Notes under the pieces: model-generated
Told to the model about the DNA's origin: nothing
Seen by the model: the letters and a program-made list of their open reading frames with translations, nothing else
Databases searched by the model: none
Shown: positions 33,427 through 45,092 of the stretch, one piece after another
Layout: the number at the start of each line of letters is the position of its first letter
Numbering within the stretch: position 1 is the first letter of the stretch
Made by a program: the position numbers and the translations under genes
Assembly (NCBI GenBank): GCA_030278955.1
Contig: JAOANR010000014.1
Coordinates: 12,464,068-12,528,067 of the forward strand
Length of the DNA stretch: 64,000 bases
Direction of reading: 5' to 3'
Source of the DNA: Hygrophila difformis
Taxonomy: Eukaryota > Streptophyta > Magnoliopsida > Lamiales > Acanthaceae

Positions 33427-36400
33427 TGAAGCTTTGTGGACACGAACCTGCTACATATCTCTCGACTCTCTTTATACTATAAATCTCATAGGATTGTTCA
33501 AGAGTAATGTCTGATTTGCCTACCGAAAGCGCACGGTATCAAGCTTGCAGTATTTATTTCTAATTGTCGGGATTGTTCTCTGGAGAGTTACACGATAGAA
33601 GTGTTTTGATAGAGTTACAGAATCTAGAACTTAATACTTCCTCTGGTTTATGGATGGTGTAATGATGATATCTAATGACTAAGTGCTGGATAGTAAGTGC
33701 ATTAAAACTGTAAAGAAATAAAGAAAGCAGTATTAAAAAGTGAAAATGAATGGAATGAATGTATTTATGGATTCATGGGTTAAAAGATAAAACGGACTTA
33801 GTAACATTCAAACAAAATAAGACTATGATTAAGTAATCATACTTCTATGATTAGTAACAATGCGGGAACTCATTGAGATAAGAAAAATCATTTATGCAAG
33901 TTAGTCAAATCTTCATGTCTTTGATCACTTTTCCAAGACAAGTACTGATGATCCAGTGTCATGACTTTCTTAAGCACTGAAATCATGTGATACAATTACT
34001 AAGGAATGATCGGTCAGACCCATTACTTAGCAAAAGCTTTCAGAATTATCACTTAATTTGTTTCTTTCAGATTCAGATTAAGCCATTGAAAACCCAATGT
34101 CACATCTAAATCATCATGCATTCATCTAAACTTGAAGTTATTCTCTTCATTACTCTGAGATTAGACAAGTATCTCATGCCCCTATATTGGATGTCCTCTA
34201 CAAGAAATGAAAAAAGCTAATATTTAAATCTATCATCCAATGGTTACACGAGCCTTAACTTCTCAGAGTAATTCCTTCAATTATTTATAAGAAATAATAG
34301 TCCTGTAAGTATATCAAGATGAAATTGCTATTCAAATCCTTGACTTATCTGGACTACTCAAATTCATACAGATGTATTAGCATAGGCATTTCTGTAAATA
34401 ATTCTAAATACCCCTGACTTAACTCAGGATTAATGAAATTCAGTAAGTTGCTTAACCTCATACTCTTAGCATATGATTGGAGAATCATAAAACTATGAAC
34501 CCTGGAAGTTAACTCTTCTAAATTCTCATTAATTTTTAGGACAAAAGATGGCTTTTGAAACATCTTTCCCTTTTAAACGACAGGTACTAAACGTCCAACT
34601 TAAGAACAAGTTTGTTCTTAATCACCCTGAGTAAAGGTGTTTTGAGACAACTTATATCATCTTCTCACTCAATGTGTCAGTGAATGTAATTCTATGTATT
34701 TCAAATATGAAATGTGAATTTGTATTAAGAAGTAGGAATACTCAACACAGTCTGGGAAATATCCCAAAATATTATAGATATTAGTAGTAATATATGTATA
34801 AAGAAATGATGAGGGTTCTGAGTCCTCTTAATCAAAATGCTAGAGTGCTCCAAAAATATAAAATAGGAGCTAGACAGAATTAAGAAATTACTTCCTATTG
34901 AAAAAGATTTGAGAAATAATCCTGCAAAATAAATGTCCAAGACAGCTCGCAGTAACTATATTGGGTTTCAAACTATGAACATCCCAATTTTCCGCGCGCT
35001 ATATATGTACAGCGTGGAGGGAGTTATTGTTCAAAGAATGTTCCTCAGATTTAGTTTATACAGAGAATTGAATCTCTCACAGAATAATCTGGAAGAATGC
35101 AGTGATATTACTCAATTCCCGTTTATAGAGTAGGGATTATATATCTATAAGAAACGAATGCTTGGCATCCCAAGGATGAGAACCAATTATGTTATTATGT
35201 CAAGATAATTCCCTCGCTTTGTCAAATGACATTGCGAGAGTCTTGACATAATTTGTTTAAGAATAAAGTTGCTGAGATAATTCCTCGCGTCATCTTTTAC
35301 GAATGCAGCGAGGTTAAATCCTTATATGAAGGTAAATAGCAAAACTCTGTTTGAAAAGTTAAGTATTCAGAATATTGAATTCTTAAGGATTATCACACTA
35401 TGTTTAACACTGTGTGGGTCCTTTAGAAACTTCGAATAATCCTAAACACTAGTCTTTGGAAATTGCATTGAGAATTTGGATCTAGGTATACTTACCAGTT
35501 GAACTTTCATGAATTCAATAATTCCACCAAGAAAATACCTAACTCGATAATGATATTCAGAATTTCCTGAGAATTATTGTCAAACAGTTTACAATTCGAA
35601 AACTGATTCAATCTTGAATCTGTGAATTATACTAATATCTTCCTGAATTCTCAATCAACCATTTAAACCGAGGTTTATACAATTCTCGAGCAGAAAAATA
35701 TACCATATTTAAGTAATCATTCAGAATTGCAACCCAAAGATGAAAACAACAGATCAAAAGTTCAATCTTCCTTCATATATCATGAGTAACAAAGAAATTA
35801 AAAACGAGTACACCTGGAAATCTGATTGAAATCAGAATATCGCGAATTTGAACGAAGAAGTCGGAAAACTAGATGGCAATCGTCATAATGGATGAACTAA
35901 AGCATTCCAATAGCAAATCCTTCTTCCAGAGTATTCTTCAAAACTATTCTACTAACATAATTCGAAGAAATCTAACTGCGAAATCAAATTAAAATCTGAA
36001 GAACAAGAATTAAATTGCAGAAAAGTAAACCCTAGCTAACCTACCTACTAAATTCTAAAATGAACGGGAGAGAAAAATGAGCCATTCTCTTCGTCCTCCA
36101 GTTGTTTGAGCTGATCTCCCACAAGGTCTATTTATAGATCCGCAGAAATAACTGCCTCCTGATTGGGTGATAACTACTCGCACTCAGAATAGCTCTCCTC
36201 ACGCCTTGTCCCAGTTCCTTCAAAGCGTGAGTCAAAATGAACTTATCTTTCTTATTAAGGCGAGACTTCACAATCTTCTTCAAGCAAACTTCTTCTCGCC
36301 ATGACTCTTTCAGCTTCTTAACTTGTGCAGACTTCCTTCTCACGCGATGTCAAATGATCATCACGTAGACTTCAGCCTCTGAACATTTTTCCTTAAATGT

Positions 36401-36729
36401 ATCCAGATTTCACCTTTAAGTCATCGCACCATTTCTTCTTTTTCCTCGCTATGTCTATTTCCATCTCTTACAGCCTTTCGACTTAACTTTCCTGCTGAAT
36501 GACAAAGCGAGAATCAGATCAGATAAAAACATAGCGTGCGAAACTTATAAAAATCTACAAATTTCAAGCCATTTTTATGAAATTTCCAATTTCTTCACAT
36601 TTTTGGTGTTTCCAAAATCTTTTCATATCTTCTCTGATTATTCATTGAAAACTTATGAAACCATGAACAAAAGATCATCATCAAGACTCTAAATTGGACG
36701 CAAATGACAGTTATGAATGACTGTCATCA
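33427..36729 (-). mobile_element. Solo LTR, 3303 bp, probably gypsy
   Basis: Starts TGAAGCTTTGTGG and ends ACTGTCATCA on the plus strand, flanked by the exact 5-bp duplication CAAAC (33422-33426, 36730-36734). The uninterrupted site is preserved at 31741-31752 (CTGCAAACACAC). A minus-strand TATA (GATCTATAAATAGACC, about 36124-36139) lies about 600 bases from the minus-strand start, giving the orientation. No primer site, gag or pol, so it is a solo LTR left by LTR-LTR recombination. No credible genes inside. Confidence 0.92.
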
Positions 36730-36766
36730 CAAACACACACCCCCGCACTATTAGCGAATCCTCCAC

Positions 36767-36774
36767 TATAAATA
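36767..36774 (+). promoter_or_regulatory. TATA box of copy C
   Basis: CACTATAAATAATAG, 78 bases before the ATG at 36852. The promoter segment was separated from its former upstream DNA by the solo LTR insertion at 36729. Confidence 0.65.
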
Positions 36775-36851
36775 ATAGACATTCAGATTCCATCACTACA
36801 TATTCAGAAATCATAATTGTATCGATACAACACACAAAAAGCTAATTAAGG

Positions 36852-37170
36852 ATGGAGATCAAAAGTAGCAGCATTGTAGCAGTCATAGTGATGGTTGTAG
36901 CAGCAGTCTGCAGCCTTGTCTTTCCATCGTCGCCTGTCGTCATGGCTCAGGCTCAGCCTCCCCTCAGGGACGATTACCCGAAATTTGTTCGGTGACTACC
37001 CGAAATTCGCTCGCAGTTCGCCCGAAATTTGCTCCAATTGCACACTCGCCACCGTCACCAAGTTCAAACCTTCTTTCGTTTTTGATGATATAGTAGTGCC
37101 ATTCGGCAACGTGGTTTCACTTACAGACGTGTTTGATAATGGAACTCCGTACATGTTGATTTCCACCACT
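36852..37170 (+). pseudogene. Small secreted-peptide gene, copy C
   Basis: MEIKSSSIVAVIVMVVAAVC then SLVFPSSPVVMAQAQPPLRD and DYPKFVR before an in-frame TGA. Another frame then reads SPEICSNCTLATVTKFKPSF and FDDIVVPFGNVVSLTD, which looks like real protein, so a frameshift separates the halves. It stops at the LTR at 37171. The most complete copy of the family; family not recognised. Confidence 0.6.
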
Positions 37171-37927
37171 TGTAATACCCCGGTTTTCAAAACTCCAAAA
37201 GGGCCGGGATGCTACCGCCACATCTCCCAATTAAGCTCGCCCTAGGCTTACTTAACTACGAAATCTTAAGGCTCACGTCATACCAAACTTTAAAATCCAT
37301 TGTAAATTACTTTACAAAGGAAAAATAAATGTAGTAATTTAAAATAAGGCCAACAAGGCCAAAATAGATTTCTAAGTGCGTAATTTACATTGCGGAAGCT
37401 AAATAAGTATAATCCTTAAAAAATATCCAATGTAATTAATAATGCATAAAAGTAATGTGAAGGCCTCGAGGCCAAAACAATAGTTCGAGTAAAATGTGGC
37501 TTAAAAGTTCCCAAATCCCATGCATGTTGGATGCTTACATATGTGCGTCAGAGTCTGTAAGAAAATAAATAAACAACACACGTCAGTATGAAAATACTGA
37601 GTAAGCCAACTCATCCCATATCAAAGTTATAGGGTTTTAAAATGGATTAACCTAAAGAAAATTATTTTAGGGAAGAACACTAATTTAAATGTAAGAAACT
37701 ATTTAACTAATTCGAGTAACATATAAATAAAATACATTTTTCACCATCGTGCATAGAACATGGGGACACCAAAAGAGCTAAAAAACATTGGGAATTCATC
37801 CCTCAACAATACCAACGACTTATCTATATTGACACGCTCCCGGGGCCCATAAATAACACTGGAGAGTATTATTTAGGGATATAGACACAATCACAATAAT
37901 TATCATAAGGAGTGGGGGCGGCCACGA
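37171..37927 (-). mobile_element. Gypsy LTR fragment, minus orientation
   Basis: Plus-strand start TGTAATACCCCGGTTTTC is the complement of the gypsy LTR end (GAAAACCGGGGTATTACA). Phrases such as GCCACATCTCCCAATTAAGC match the family. It is joined head-on to the plus-strand LTR at 37928. Confidence 0.7.
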
Positions 37928-40655
37928 TGTAATACACAGGATTTTATTTGCACTAAAAAAAAAAAGAAATAGGATTAAATTCTCGATCAAAAAGAATTTA
38001 ATTCCAAGAGTCCCGTGAAGTCGGGAATAATTTAATTAAATAGATTATTGCGCGGGAGTCAGTCGTCGACGAATTCAAGATTTCGAATGCGAAGTTAATC
38101 TGAGTTCGAAATGGAATCGAAATAGGAATTCCTAGTCCGACAGTAACCCAATAATAAAGCCCAAGAATATAGAAGGAGAAAGACCCAAAAAGAGTGGAGG
38201 AAAAGGGTCGACGGAGGTAAAACGGCCAAGTCCGGGCGCAAGGCCCAAGCAGGCGCGTGCCCTCGCGCGCGAGCACCCTGTGAACGCGCCCATAGAACAG
38301 CTGCGGAATTAGCGGGATTCAACTCCCAATCCCACGAATTTCGGCCCATGATCTTCTCTATTGATTGAATGGACGTAAGGAAGGTTTTAGGCCATAAATA
38401 GATGATTCCCTAAACCCTAAATCCCCCTAAATCAGCCCTCACATAGTGAATAAAGATGGAAACTTGCATAGGGAATGGATAGGTGTCGGTATTTGAAAAG
38501 AAAGAGGAATGGATGAAGATTGATGGCCACAATTTCGGGATTTGGATTCAAAAATTTCCCTCAATCCCTCCTTAGTCATTAAAGCCTTGATTTGAATGAG
38601 AATCATCCCTTTTATAGCCCCATTACAGCCCCAAAAACAGCTCCTACTCCTCCATTCCGAAAATTTCAGTCTTCCTTGCAGTGTTGGTGAGTTTTGTGAG
38701 AACTCTTCAAGGTGGTAGCGATTTAGGCAAGCCTAACACATCCTATCTCTGTATGCTTTAGGTAAGGAGGTAATCCAATCCCTATTTCAATTTTATATTC
38801 GAAATTATAGGCTTCGGAACTAAGGATTTTCGCCAATCAATCCAAATCTTGGTTCATCGGAGGGAGAGTGGACTGTTTTGCGGTGAGGGGCACCTTTGGA
38901 CGATTCAACTCAGAGGATTTTCATCACTAATCTATTAAGAAATAAGTTAATATCATACACATTGAGTGGTGGAGGTTTTCGTTGAGTAGAATTCAAGTTC
39001 TAGATCTATCTCTTCTAACCGTTAAATCGGTCAACAAATCCGTTTTATGTAGTGTTTCTGTTCTTTCGTGTTTTTGACCTATTTCGATTCCTTTGCTCAT
39101 AATTCTTTCTTCATGAAAGTTGTTCATAACATCTTAAACTGTATGCCTGTCAAATTTCATCACAATGGATTTTATTTGCTACCCCAATAATGATCTGGTT
39201 TGTCTTAATCTTTCTGTTGAAAACCTGTTAGATTTGGTGTCCGGACTTGCAGAGTCTTTTAGGCTATCTTAGGGTTATTTTCTTTTGTTCGTTAACAAAT
39301 AAAAATTGTTTCAATATGTGTCTAGTATGTCTCTATGAAACTTTGTAATTTTTGGTAATCCCTTAAACAAGATATGATTTTTCCTTACATTGTTTCCCGT
39401 AAACCGCTGAAGAGGTGAAATTTTTAAAGTAGGGTTTCTGAAATCGTCGTTTTTGGCCTATATAGAGTCATTAACTCGAAATGGCTATTTCTATAGAAAA
39501 TGTTCATTTTGGTGTTTTTAATCTACTGGTGAATTTTTAGAATTTTAAAAAATTATTTGCTATGTTTCCATGCCTAAAAACGTCTACTACTCATTGGTAA
39601 AAGTCATGCCTTGCTATGCGAATCCTATGTTCTGTTGTATTGTCGAATTTTGGATTATTTTCCGACTTATTTTCAAAAAGTGTAAAACTAGAATTTGTTC
39701 CTCTATGTGGTGGTTGTCCACTGTTCAAATTTCATAGTCATCAGACATCGTATGAATTTTTAAAGAGGTTAGGCGCAAACTGCGACGAAAATGACCTTAT
39801 TTGCAAAAATATGATGTTTGGTGAAAATCGTGAGTTCGTATTTAAAATTTCGTTGTTAATAGAATGAAAATTTTTTAAACATTGTGATTTATGATCGAAT
39901 TGGAGGTTACGAAATACACCTGTTTTGAGGCCGCTGCAGTTATATTGTGGCTTGTGGACATAAGAGCCCGAGCGTAAGGCTAGTGGACATAAGAGCCCTA
40001 GCGAAATGTTGATTATGAGGCTTGTGGAAATAAGAGCCCCAGCGTAAGGCTAGTGGACATAAGAGCCCTAACGAATGGTGATTTCTGAGGCTTGTGGACA
40101 TAAGTGCCCAAGTGGAATATGGTGTCCCCGATTATATTGAAACATGGTAAAAGAATGAAATTTTGGTTTATGCAAAGACAAGTATCTTATCACATGATTT
40201 CAAATTCTCTGCATTTTAATAAATTCCCTTTTAAATAAATTATTCTTCTAAAATTTCCAGCATTTCTGTGTTGTGTGTTAACTTACTCAGTACCATTGTA
40301 ATGATAAAATCCGTTGTCTCTATTTATATAGATTTTGAAGAGTAGTGCACGACATCCATGTATGGGATGTGATTTTCCGAAGACTTGTCGTATTGATTTT
40401 TAAATAATTTTACGAATTCTGAACATATGTTTGGCCGTGTTTGGCCCTTATTTAGCTTCCGCATTATTTTACGCATGTTAGACATTTTCATATGATATGT
40501 TAAAACTCGGGCATTGTTTGAAGTATTTTTTATTTTTATCTATTGATGTGACATAGCCTTAGTAATTTCTCAAGTGAGCTCGAAATGGTTCGTGTCTTGC
40601 TTGGGAAGGTGTGACGGTGGCATCGCGGCCTGGGTTATAAAACCGGGGTGTTACA
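37928..40655 (+). mobile_element. Gypsy 5' LTR, 2728 bp, plus orientation
   Basis: Begins TGTAATACACAGG, ends AACCGGGGTGTTACA, and is followed by the primer-binding site. A TATA-like CCATAAATAG lies at about 38391-38401, again several hundred bases in. Same family as 6161-8752 by both termini. Contains the short repeat at 39954-40110. The partner LTR is not identified with certainty. Confidence 0.85.
39954..40110. repeat. GTGGACATAAGAGCCC repeats inside LTR
   Basis: Five copies of GTGGACATAAGAGCCC-like words, followed alternately by (G/C)AGCGTAAGGCTA and TAGCGAA-containing spacers of different length. This gives a two-tier repeat with a ~69-base larger period. Confidence 0.9.
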
Positions 40656-40658
40656 AAG

Positions 40659-40670
40659 TGGTATCAGAGC
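40659..40670 (+). other. Primer-binding site (initiator Met-tRNA)
   Basis: TGGTATCAGAGC three bases after the LTR end at 40655. Confidence 0.9.
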
Positions 40671-40797
40671 CTGAAAAATTTTTAAGCTATTATTTTCGGC
40701 CCAATATAGAAGTCCAAAATTTTAAATATTATTTTAAATATTTTTAAGGTATTATTTCTATGGAAAGGAATTTTATTTTAAAAACCCATGGACAATA

Positions 40798-41058
40798 CTT
40801 CCGCCGTTTTTTTTTTTTAAAGGTTACACTTCTCATTAGCACGTATGCCAATGCACATTTTCAACGATTAATAACTCATATACGATACAAGTAAAAGTTC
40901 AAAAAAATTGATATTTAAAGAGTACAAGATGAGACGAATGCAACAAGATCTCACTTGACTATATTTTGTCTTCTATAACTATAACAAAAATAGAAGTCAA
41001 TGTGCTACAATAAACATTAAAAAAGTCAAAACTTAACCTTTAAAAAAAACGGAGGGAG
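40798..41058. mobile_element. Stowaway-type MITE in gypsy leader
   Basis: Ends CTTCCGCCGTTTTTTTT and AAAAAAACGGAGGGAG with TA on both sides (40796-40797, 41059-41060). It sits between primer site and gag. Internal motif CAACAAGATCTCACTTGACT at about 40938. Confidence 0.88.
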
Positions 41059-41387
41059 TATATATAAAGATTATTTCTACAAGTCTTTTTAAATGCATAA
41101 AATATTTTTCCGGAGGGTGCATTTGCATAAATTCATTATTTTAAAATATTCCGAAGTATATATGCAACTTATATGTATTTGATATCGCTCTTAGTTAGTA
41201 TTTAGCTTGACATTAACTTAGAAGCAATTGCTTGAGTCTCATCTTGCTTTAATCTTAGATCTTGATCACTTACGCTTAGTGTGCCCACATCTATTATCTT
41301 CCCTGGCCATTCATATCTTTTAGATCTTCCTGACTCCTAACGTACCTTAGATCAGAAACTCATCTTCACATGCTTTGATAGCAGAAA

Positions 41388-41583
41388 ATGGCACATAGGG
41401 GAAGGCCAAGGAGGGTAGTCGCAAACAACGTCGATGCTAATGCACCTAAAAACAATGAGATTCCTCAGACTGTAGGAGGGCGAGTGCCTCCTGTTCCTAA
41501 CAATATGGATGAGCGTCTAAGGACTATTGAGGAAGTTCTCATAGCATTAGGAAATGCTGAAGTGCAACGTGCACAAGCGGGTG
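41388..41583 (+). pseudogene. Gypsy gag N-terminus, truncated
   Basis: MAHRGRPRRVVANNVDANAP then NNMDERLRTIEEVLIALGNA, a basic start and short helix like gypsy gag leaders. Cut after about 65 codons by an LTR beginning at 41584, whose TAA supplies the stop. Confidence 0.7.
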
Positions 41584-41885
41584 TGTAATACCCGATTTAA
41601 GTTGCACTTAAAAGAAGCGGAATTATTTTCACGATCAAATGAATTTAAATTCCAAGAGTCCCTTGAAATCGAAAATAATTTAATTAAATAAATTATTGTG
41701 CGGGAGTCAGTCGTCGATGAATCTGAGATTTCGAATGCGAAATTAATTCGAGTTAGAAATGGATCTGAAATAGGAATTTTTAGTTCGAGAGTAACCTGAT
41801 AATTGAGCCCAATAACATAGAAGAAGAAAAACCCAAAAGAGATGAGAAAAAGGCCCGACGGAGTTTGCACGACCCAGTCCGGGTG
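41584..41885 (+). mobile_element. Gypsy LTR 5' fragment
   Basis: Begins TGTAATACCCGATTTAAG and parallels 37928-38240 at about 80% identity (AATTCCAAGAGTCCC, CGGGAGTCAGTCGTCGA), then ends abruptly after CAGTCCGGGTGCAG. Too diverged from 37928 to be its simple partner, so probably a separate insertion or an old illegitimate junction. Confidence 0.7.
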
Positions 41886-42414
41886 CAGTCTTAACCCTTC
41901 ACCATAAAACTATGATTTTTTATATATTAAAATTATTAAAAGGGACATAAATATTATAAGGATATTTATCATTTATTTTATTTCCTTATTAAATAGGGAT
42001 TTTTTTGTATTTTTATACTTAAAATGACTTCTCTTTTTTTTTTTAAAGTAACCCCCTACTTACTTTAAAAAAAAATGAGAATCTCAACTTTTGTTTCTGC
42101 TTTAAATATTTAAAAAATGCAAAACAAATAGCTAGATAAAATATAAAAAAAGACTTTTTAGAGAAGCAAAAGTAAAAAAAAAAGGCAAAACAAACAGGCT
42201 CTAAATCAAAGGTTGAAAGTCATTCAATGTACATCATTCCAAAATTGCCTTCCCTAACAAAATTGAGGATTAGGATCGTATGTTCAAACTAGAATTTGAT
42301 GATCCTACTAAATTAAATAATTAGACAAATTAATTATGCATACTAGCAAATAAAAATATTATTTTGTTTATTTTGTGTGATTAGTCAGAGTAAATCAAAT
42401 ATGTATATTAGCAA
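41886..42414. other. AT-rich spacer, no gene
   Basis: Low-complexity AT-rich DNA with A and T runs. No supported feature. Confidence 0.4.
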
Positions 42415-42500
42415 CTAAACCCAGTTGGCCTAAGTGGTATGGGGCTCTGGAAGTTTAAGCAAAGGTTTCAGGTTCGAGCCTTTGTATATGCATAATTATG
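42415..42500 (+). mobile_element. tRNA-like SINE head
   Basis: TGGCCTAAGTGGTATGGGG (A-box-like) and GGTTCGAGCC (B box) spaced as in tRNA-derived SINEs. No cloverleaf can be drawn with confidence, so it is not called a tRNA gene. Confidence 0.5.
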
Positions 42501-42874
42501 CTTTGGAAGAGACAATCCTGTAATTAGAGTTTAGAGTTTGTAATTAGTGGTGAAAAATTATTTTAAATTGAGATAATTTTGAATAATGGTGTTTGGTGAG
42601 AGAATTAAAATTAGAGTTTGGAATTTGAAAAACTAAAATGTTGGGGAGAAGAGCTTTCAGCGTTTAGAGTTTAGAGGTGAAAATTTTACGGTTGCTTAAA
42701 ATAAAAGGTGTATTTATTATATAGGATTTGGAGCTATTTTAGTATATGAAGTATTTTAAAAGTTAAACATTAAACACGGTAAAAGTTTGCCAACCATAGT
42801 CAAAAACATTATGTGTGTTAGGAAACCTTGGAAGGTGATTAGTATAATAAGTACAAAAACATTACAAAAGCAGA

Positions 42875-42958
42875 ATTTTGGATACACAAAGACTCGAATG
42901 CAAGACCTTTGCTTAAGCTGTCAGAGCCCCATACCACTCAGACCAGTTACATTTGGTA
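42875..42958 (-). mobile_element. tRNA-like SINE head, inverted copy
   Basis: The minus strand reads GGTCTGAGTGGTATGGGG, then AAGCAAAGGTCTTGC and ATTCGAGTC. Clearly related to 42415-42500 but inverted and about 380 bp away. Confidence 0.5.
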
Positions 42959-42967
42959 ATTAAAGTA

Positions 42968-43448
42968 CTCCCTCCGTCCCGCGAAAGTTGACGCGTTTCT
43001 TTTGGGCACGGTAATTTATGTAGTGGGGTTTAATGGTTAAAGTGTTGTGGGTATTTATGTTTAAAATTTTAATGAATTTTCACTTTACTTATTGTTTAAC
43101 TTTGACTTAATATTATGATAATGATTTAATTTAAAAAAATATTCAAGTGTGGTCTTGTTAGAATCGTCTAGGTGTCTAGTTTTAGAATATATATTTTATA
43201 TAACTTTTATTTGTAGCTATTTTGAGATATGGAGAATTAAAGAAATGTAAGGGATTTGTATAGAAAAATAAAAGTTTATTGGGAGTTGTGCAGAATAGTT
43301 AAAGTAATTACTTTTAATGGGTTTTTAGAAACTATTAAGATTCTAATTATATTTATATTAATTTAATTTATCTAAAAAAGGAAATGTGTCAACTTTCGTG
43401 GGACAACTTAAAAAGGAATACGCGTCAACTTTCGTGGGACGGAGGGAG
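42968..43448. mobile_element. Stowaway-type MITE, long form (481 bp)
   Basis: Nearly perfect ~29-bp inverted ends (CTCCCTCCGTCCCGCGAAAG...; right end ...CTTTCGTGGGACGGAGGGAG), TA flanks (42966-42967, 43449-43450). Near the right end the sub-terminal CAACTTTCGTGGGACAACTT is a second copy of the TIR sequence. Confidence 0.93.
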
Positions 43449-43860
43449 TACAAAAGTTATTTTACTGCCAAAGCATAAAATCAACCTCGGTATAAAAATT
43501 GAGAACAAAATTAATACTACTACCCTACAGTAATTTTACCATCTATTCCAATCACACTATTTTTTTTTTCTTCTTTTTTTGACGAGGACTTGCCCCTTTC
43601 TTTTTACAAGGACTTGCCCAATTCAAGCATATACTACATATGAATAATGTGTTAGGGGTTTGATATCTACCGAACCCCATATACATTCCCTTTATTTTCT
43701 TATGATTTTGTGTTGGATTAGCTCACATCATCCACTACTCTTGCTTCGAACTTTAAAAAAATCACACTAATTTTTTAGATTATGGAACCATCCTGCAAAC
43801 CTTTAGCAACCTTGTGTTGAACGTGACGTAGGTGGTGCGTGGTGGTGGCCAGTGGGTGGC
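43449..43860. other. Spacer, no gene
   Basis: AT-rich. ACGAGGACTTGCCC and ACAAGGACTTGCCC (43583, 43607) form a short direct repeat. No gene seen. Confidence 0.4.
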
Positions 43861-43867
43861 GAAAGGG

Positions 43868-44540
43868 TTCCTGGAACCTTTTCTCCAGTATATACTGGAT
43901 TAGTTTTCAATCGTTAGATCAAAAATCATATTAATTGTATGGTACAGATCACGTGAGGGTAAACATATCATTTGAATATTTATTATTTTATTTTGTGTTT
44001 GTTTTAAATTAAAGCTTGCATGCTATCAGCTTTTTCAGAATGTGCAATGATGAAGACGCTCGACTAATGATGACTGGAGATAAAACATAATTGGAGGAGA
44101 AGACGGCGACTTTTCAAATTCAATTGAAACTTAAAAGATTTTCAATCTAATAATAAGAGAAGATAGAATGTGAGAATATTTGAAACAGCATTTGACCAAA
44201 TTACAGACAGAATGTTATGTCACATAACGCAAATTCAAATGAAACAGAATGTTTGATATTTAGAGACAGAATGATATGTTATTTGAGACAGAATGTTATG
44301 TAACATTACACAAATTTAAATGAAACAGAATGTTTGGCACTTAGAGACAGCATGTTATGTTATTTGAGACAGAATGTTATATCACATAACGCAAATTCAA
44401 TGAAACAAAATGTTTCTTCTATTTTCTTTCGTGAAGTGATGCTACCGCCAAGTCCTATCACCAATTGTTTCTTCTCCGGCCTTTTCTTCTCATCAAATAT
44501 GAAAACTTTTGTTTTTGCTCCACTCATATTTGCGCCCAAA
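43868..44540. repeat. 'ACAGAATGT' repeat family, copy 1, upstream of bHLH gene
   Basis: Starts GGTTCCTGGAACCTTTTCTC then CAGTATATACTGGA, matching 62998-63045 in order (TTCCTG...GGAAC, CTCCAGTATGTGCTGGA, GATCAAAAAT). From 44205 to 44415 it contains about seven ACAGAATG(T/A)T words in imperfect ~80-90-bp units with ATAACGCAAATTCAA(A)TGAAAC. Ends about 0.6 kb before the bHLH start codon. Element class not determined. Confidence 0.6.
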
Positions 44541-44912
44541 AGATAATGAGAAATAGGAACTTTTGAAATTCAACACTCGATTACAAACTCTACGTATTCA
44601 TGGTGAAACAATCATACCAAAATTTGCGTATTGAGAAAGAAAGAAGGTGATGCTGGTTGGGACCATTTTTTTATTATTTAAATTCAGGAAGATAGGAAAA
44701 AACTCAATTATCCCCACATATAATATTAATCTTTAGATCAAAATTCTATCCAAAGGCTGAGAATAACCCCAGTATGTACCAAACCCAAGTGGGTGGGGTG
44801 GTCTCTGGTCAGTGGTGGCACAATTTCCAACTCTCATTTCTCTTTTCTCTCTTGGCCGCCATTTTTCCCAATTCCCCTTTTTTCCATTTCCCCGCTGGAC
44901 TGCTGGGAATTA

Positions 44913-44914
<2 letters not shown>

Positions 44915-44956
<42 letters not shown>
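44915..44956. repeat. (TTA)n microsatellite in bHLH 5' flank
   Basis: About fourteen uninterrupted TTA units, roughly 140 bp before the start codon. Confidence 0.97.
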
Positions 44957-45092
44957 GCAATTGCCCTTTCCTCTCTTCGAATGCAGAATGTAGAATGTAG
45001 ATGATACATACAACCGCTATTACCATTATTTTTTTTTTCCTGTTTTAGTCACAACTCAAATCCCCCAATTTTTGCCCTAATTTCTTGTCGAA

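Noticed and set aside
42415..42500. tRNA gene
   Set aside because: A- and B-box-like words are present but no acceptor stem or cloverleaf; an inverted relative nearby indicates a SINE.
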